From the NCBI GenBank assembly GCA_016794365.1, contig JAEUKB010000062.1, forward strand, positions 1 to 64,000: DNA of 64,000 nt. Direction: 5' to 3'. Source of the stretch: Myxococcales bacterium. Lineage in GTDB: Bacteria > Myxococcota_A > Polyangia > Palsa-1104 > JAEUJZ01. Position numbers and translations under genes: made by a program. The first letter of the stretch is position 1. Each line of letters starts with the position of its first letter. A model generated the notes under the pieces. The model had not been told where the DNA came from. It saw only the letters and a list, made by a program, of their open reading frames with translations, and searched no databases. Below are positions 62,812 through 64,000 of the stretch, one piece after another.

Positions 62812-64000
62812 ATGGCCCAAGCCAAGTCTTCGACCACATCAAAGTCTGCTCGGAAGACCGCCCCGTCTGACGAGGAGCGTACCACCGCCACCAAAACATC
62901 GACCAAAGCGTCGAAAAAAGCGACTGCTGCGGCAGATGGAAAGGCGGGCTCGGCAAAAAAGACCGCAAGTGCTGCCAAAAAGAGCGCGAAGCCAGCCGCC
63001 AAAAAAGCTGCTGCGAGCAAAAAGGCCGATGCGAAGTCAGCGACCGGCAAAAAGTCAGCAGCCAGCAAAAAGTCAGCGGCCAGCAAAAAGTCAGCAGCCA
63101 GCAAAAAGTCAGCGGCCAGCAAAAAGTCCACGCCAGCGCGCGGTGGTGGCAAGCGTGGATCGATGCTGGTTGTGGTCGAGTCTCCGGCCAAGGCCAAGAC
63201 GATCGAGAAATACCTGGGCGGCGCGGCCAAGGTGATGGCATCGGTCGGTCACGTCAAAGACCTGCCGAAGTCGAAGATCGGCGTCGATCTGGACAACGAG
63301 TTTACGCCCGAGTACGTGGTCATTCGCGGCAAGGGCAAGATCCTGACGGATCTGTGCAAGGCCGCTAAGAGCAGCGATGTCGTCTATCTGGCGCCTGACC
63401 CCGATCGCGAAGGAGAAGCGATCGCGTGGCACCTCGCCGATGAGATTCGTCCGGCCAACGCGAACATCAAGCGCGTGCTGTTCAACGAGATCACGCAGCG
63501 CGGGATCACCGAAGCGATCGCCAATCCAACCGATCTGGACAAAAACAAGTACGACGCTCAGCAGACGCGGCGCGTGCTGGATCGGCTGGTCGGTTATCAG
63601 ATCTCGCCGATCTTGTGGAACAAGGTCCGTCGTGGCCTGTCCGCCGGTCGTGTCCAGTCGGTGGCAGTGCGTATCATCGTCGAGCGAGAAGCGGAAATCG
63701 ACGCATTTACGTCCGAGGAATACTGGACGGTCGCTGCCGAAGTCGAAGGCAAGACGCCACCGCGCTTCTTTTTGCGGCTCTATAAGATCAACGACAAGAA
63801 GCCGGAACGTCTCGACGGAGCGACGGCGAATCAGATCGCCGAGCTGCTTCGACGGGTGCCGCTCAAGGTTGCTCAGGTGGAGCGCAAAGAGCGTCGCAAG
63901 ATGCCGACGGCGCCGTTTATCACGAGCAAGCTTCAGCAGGAAGCGGCCAAGAAGCTGCGGTTTACCGCCAAGCGCACGATGGGCGTGGCGCAGCGACTGT
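62812..64000 (+). CDS. topA: DNA topoisomerase I, N-terminal part, runs off the right edge
   Basis: 396 codons are in the window. The ribosome site AGGAAAG overlaps the dprA stop, so the genes are coupled. Residues 1-115 are a Lys/Ala/Ser-rich tail resembling histone H1 tails, with SKKSAA repeats. The Toprim domain follows: SMLVVVESPAKAKTIEKYLG, APDPDREGEAIAWHLADE, then QQTRRVLDRLVGYQISPILW and GLSAGRVQSVAVRIIVERE. The catalytic Tyr lies beyond the window. Type IA topoisomerase; relaxes negative supercoils. The Lys-rich extension is at the N-terminus rather than the usual C-terminal position. Confidence 0.96.
   Translation, partial: MAQAKSSTTSKSARKTAPSDEERTTATKTSTKASKKATAAADGKAGSAKKTASAAKKSAKPAAKKAAASKKADAKSATGKKSAASKKSAASKKSAASKKSAASKKSTPARGGGKRGSMLVVVESPAKAKTIEKYLGGAAKVMASVGHVKDLPKSKIGVDLDNEFTPEYVVIRGKGKILTDLCKAAKSSDVVYLAPDPDREGEAIAWHLADEIRPANANIKRVLFNEITQRGITEAIANPTDLDKNKYDAQQTRRVLDRLVGYQISPILWNKVRRGLSAGRVQSVAVRIIVEREAEIDAFTSEEYWTVAAEVEGKTPPRFFLRLYKINDKKPERLDGATANQIAELLRRVPLKVAQVERKERRKMPTAPFITSKLQQEAAKKLRFTAKRTMGVAQRL
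63046..63131 (+). repeat. 18-nt tandem repeats coding SKKSAA in topA
   Basis: Four to five copies of AGCAAAAAGTCAGCRGCC, with R alternating A and G, giving a 36-nt super-period. In frame; encodes a lysine-rich DNA-binding tail. Confidence 0.85.

Noticed and set aside
63046..63131. CRISPR-like regular repeats in topA
   Set aside because: Contiguous 18-nt units in frame coding SKKSAA; no unique spacers.

Overview
This 64 kb window reads as chromosomal DNA of a GC-rich Myxococcota-type bacterium (Deltaproteobacteria in the older sense). Grounds: Hanks-type Ser/Thr kinases fused to PEGA or TPR modules, an mglB-mglA polarity pair with the MglA-type P-loop (GxGLCGKT) and TVPGQ switch, many lipoproteins with beta-propeller or Cys-rich repeats, a steroid 5-alpha-reductase-like enzyme and a CrtC-like carotenoid hydratase. 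The genus cannot be named from sequence reading alone. No rRNA, tRNA or CRISPR array was seen.

Layout. 1-720 is the end of an integrated element: a large serine recombinase runs off the left edge, and its junction with the host lies inside the HRD catalytic loop of a Ser/Thr kinase gene. 1631-6278 is a kinase / TPR / propeller-lipoprotein cluster. 6282-9033 holds a CBS protein, a DHH phosphoesterase and two exported proteins. 9122-13304 is recR, mglB, mglA and a Pro-rich membrane adaptor. 13320-19537 encodes two very large lipoproteins. 19678-23203 pairs a PAS-STAS regulator with a SulP-STAS-cNMP transporter. rpsA follows at 23729-25477.

25927-34559 carries a 5-alpha-reductase-like protein, a BMP-type binding protein, two glycosyltransferases, and a compact run of lipoprotein, squalene/phytoene synthase, TolC and MacA-like genes. 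apt, a MacB-like permease without ATPase, a putative heme-thiolate peroxygenase and an acyl desaturase come next. 39388-46300 is a complex I operon in the order nuoABCDGHI plus a hot-dog protein, with a clear promoter and terminator. 46452-52179 holds an OPT transporter, a histone-deacetylase-like enzyme, an RlmI-like methyltransferase and a MatC-type transporter. 52305-55703 is a large kinase-TPR protein with an AT-rich island. 55776-61344 has a WNGIG-repeat lipoprotein, a peroxiredoxin-like protein, a GT2/GT21 glycosyltransferase and the CrtC-like hydratase. dprA and the start of topA close the window.

The main point of interest is the recombinase/kinase junction, which could be a reversible gene interruption. 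Secondary signals are a set of genes with a -10-like hexamer 6-8 nt before the start codon (possible leaderless mRNAs), a bacterial PCP/EHD peroxygenase, long hairpin elements, and a recurring TGGGTGGG octamer at gene ends.
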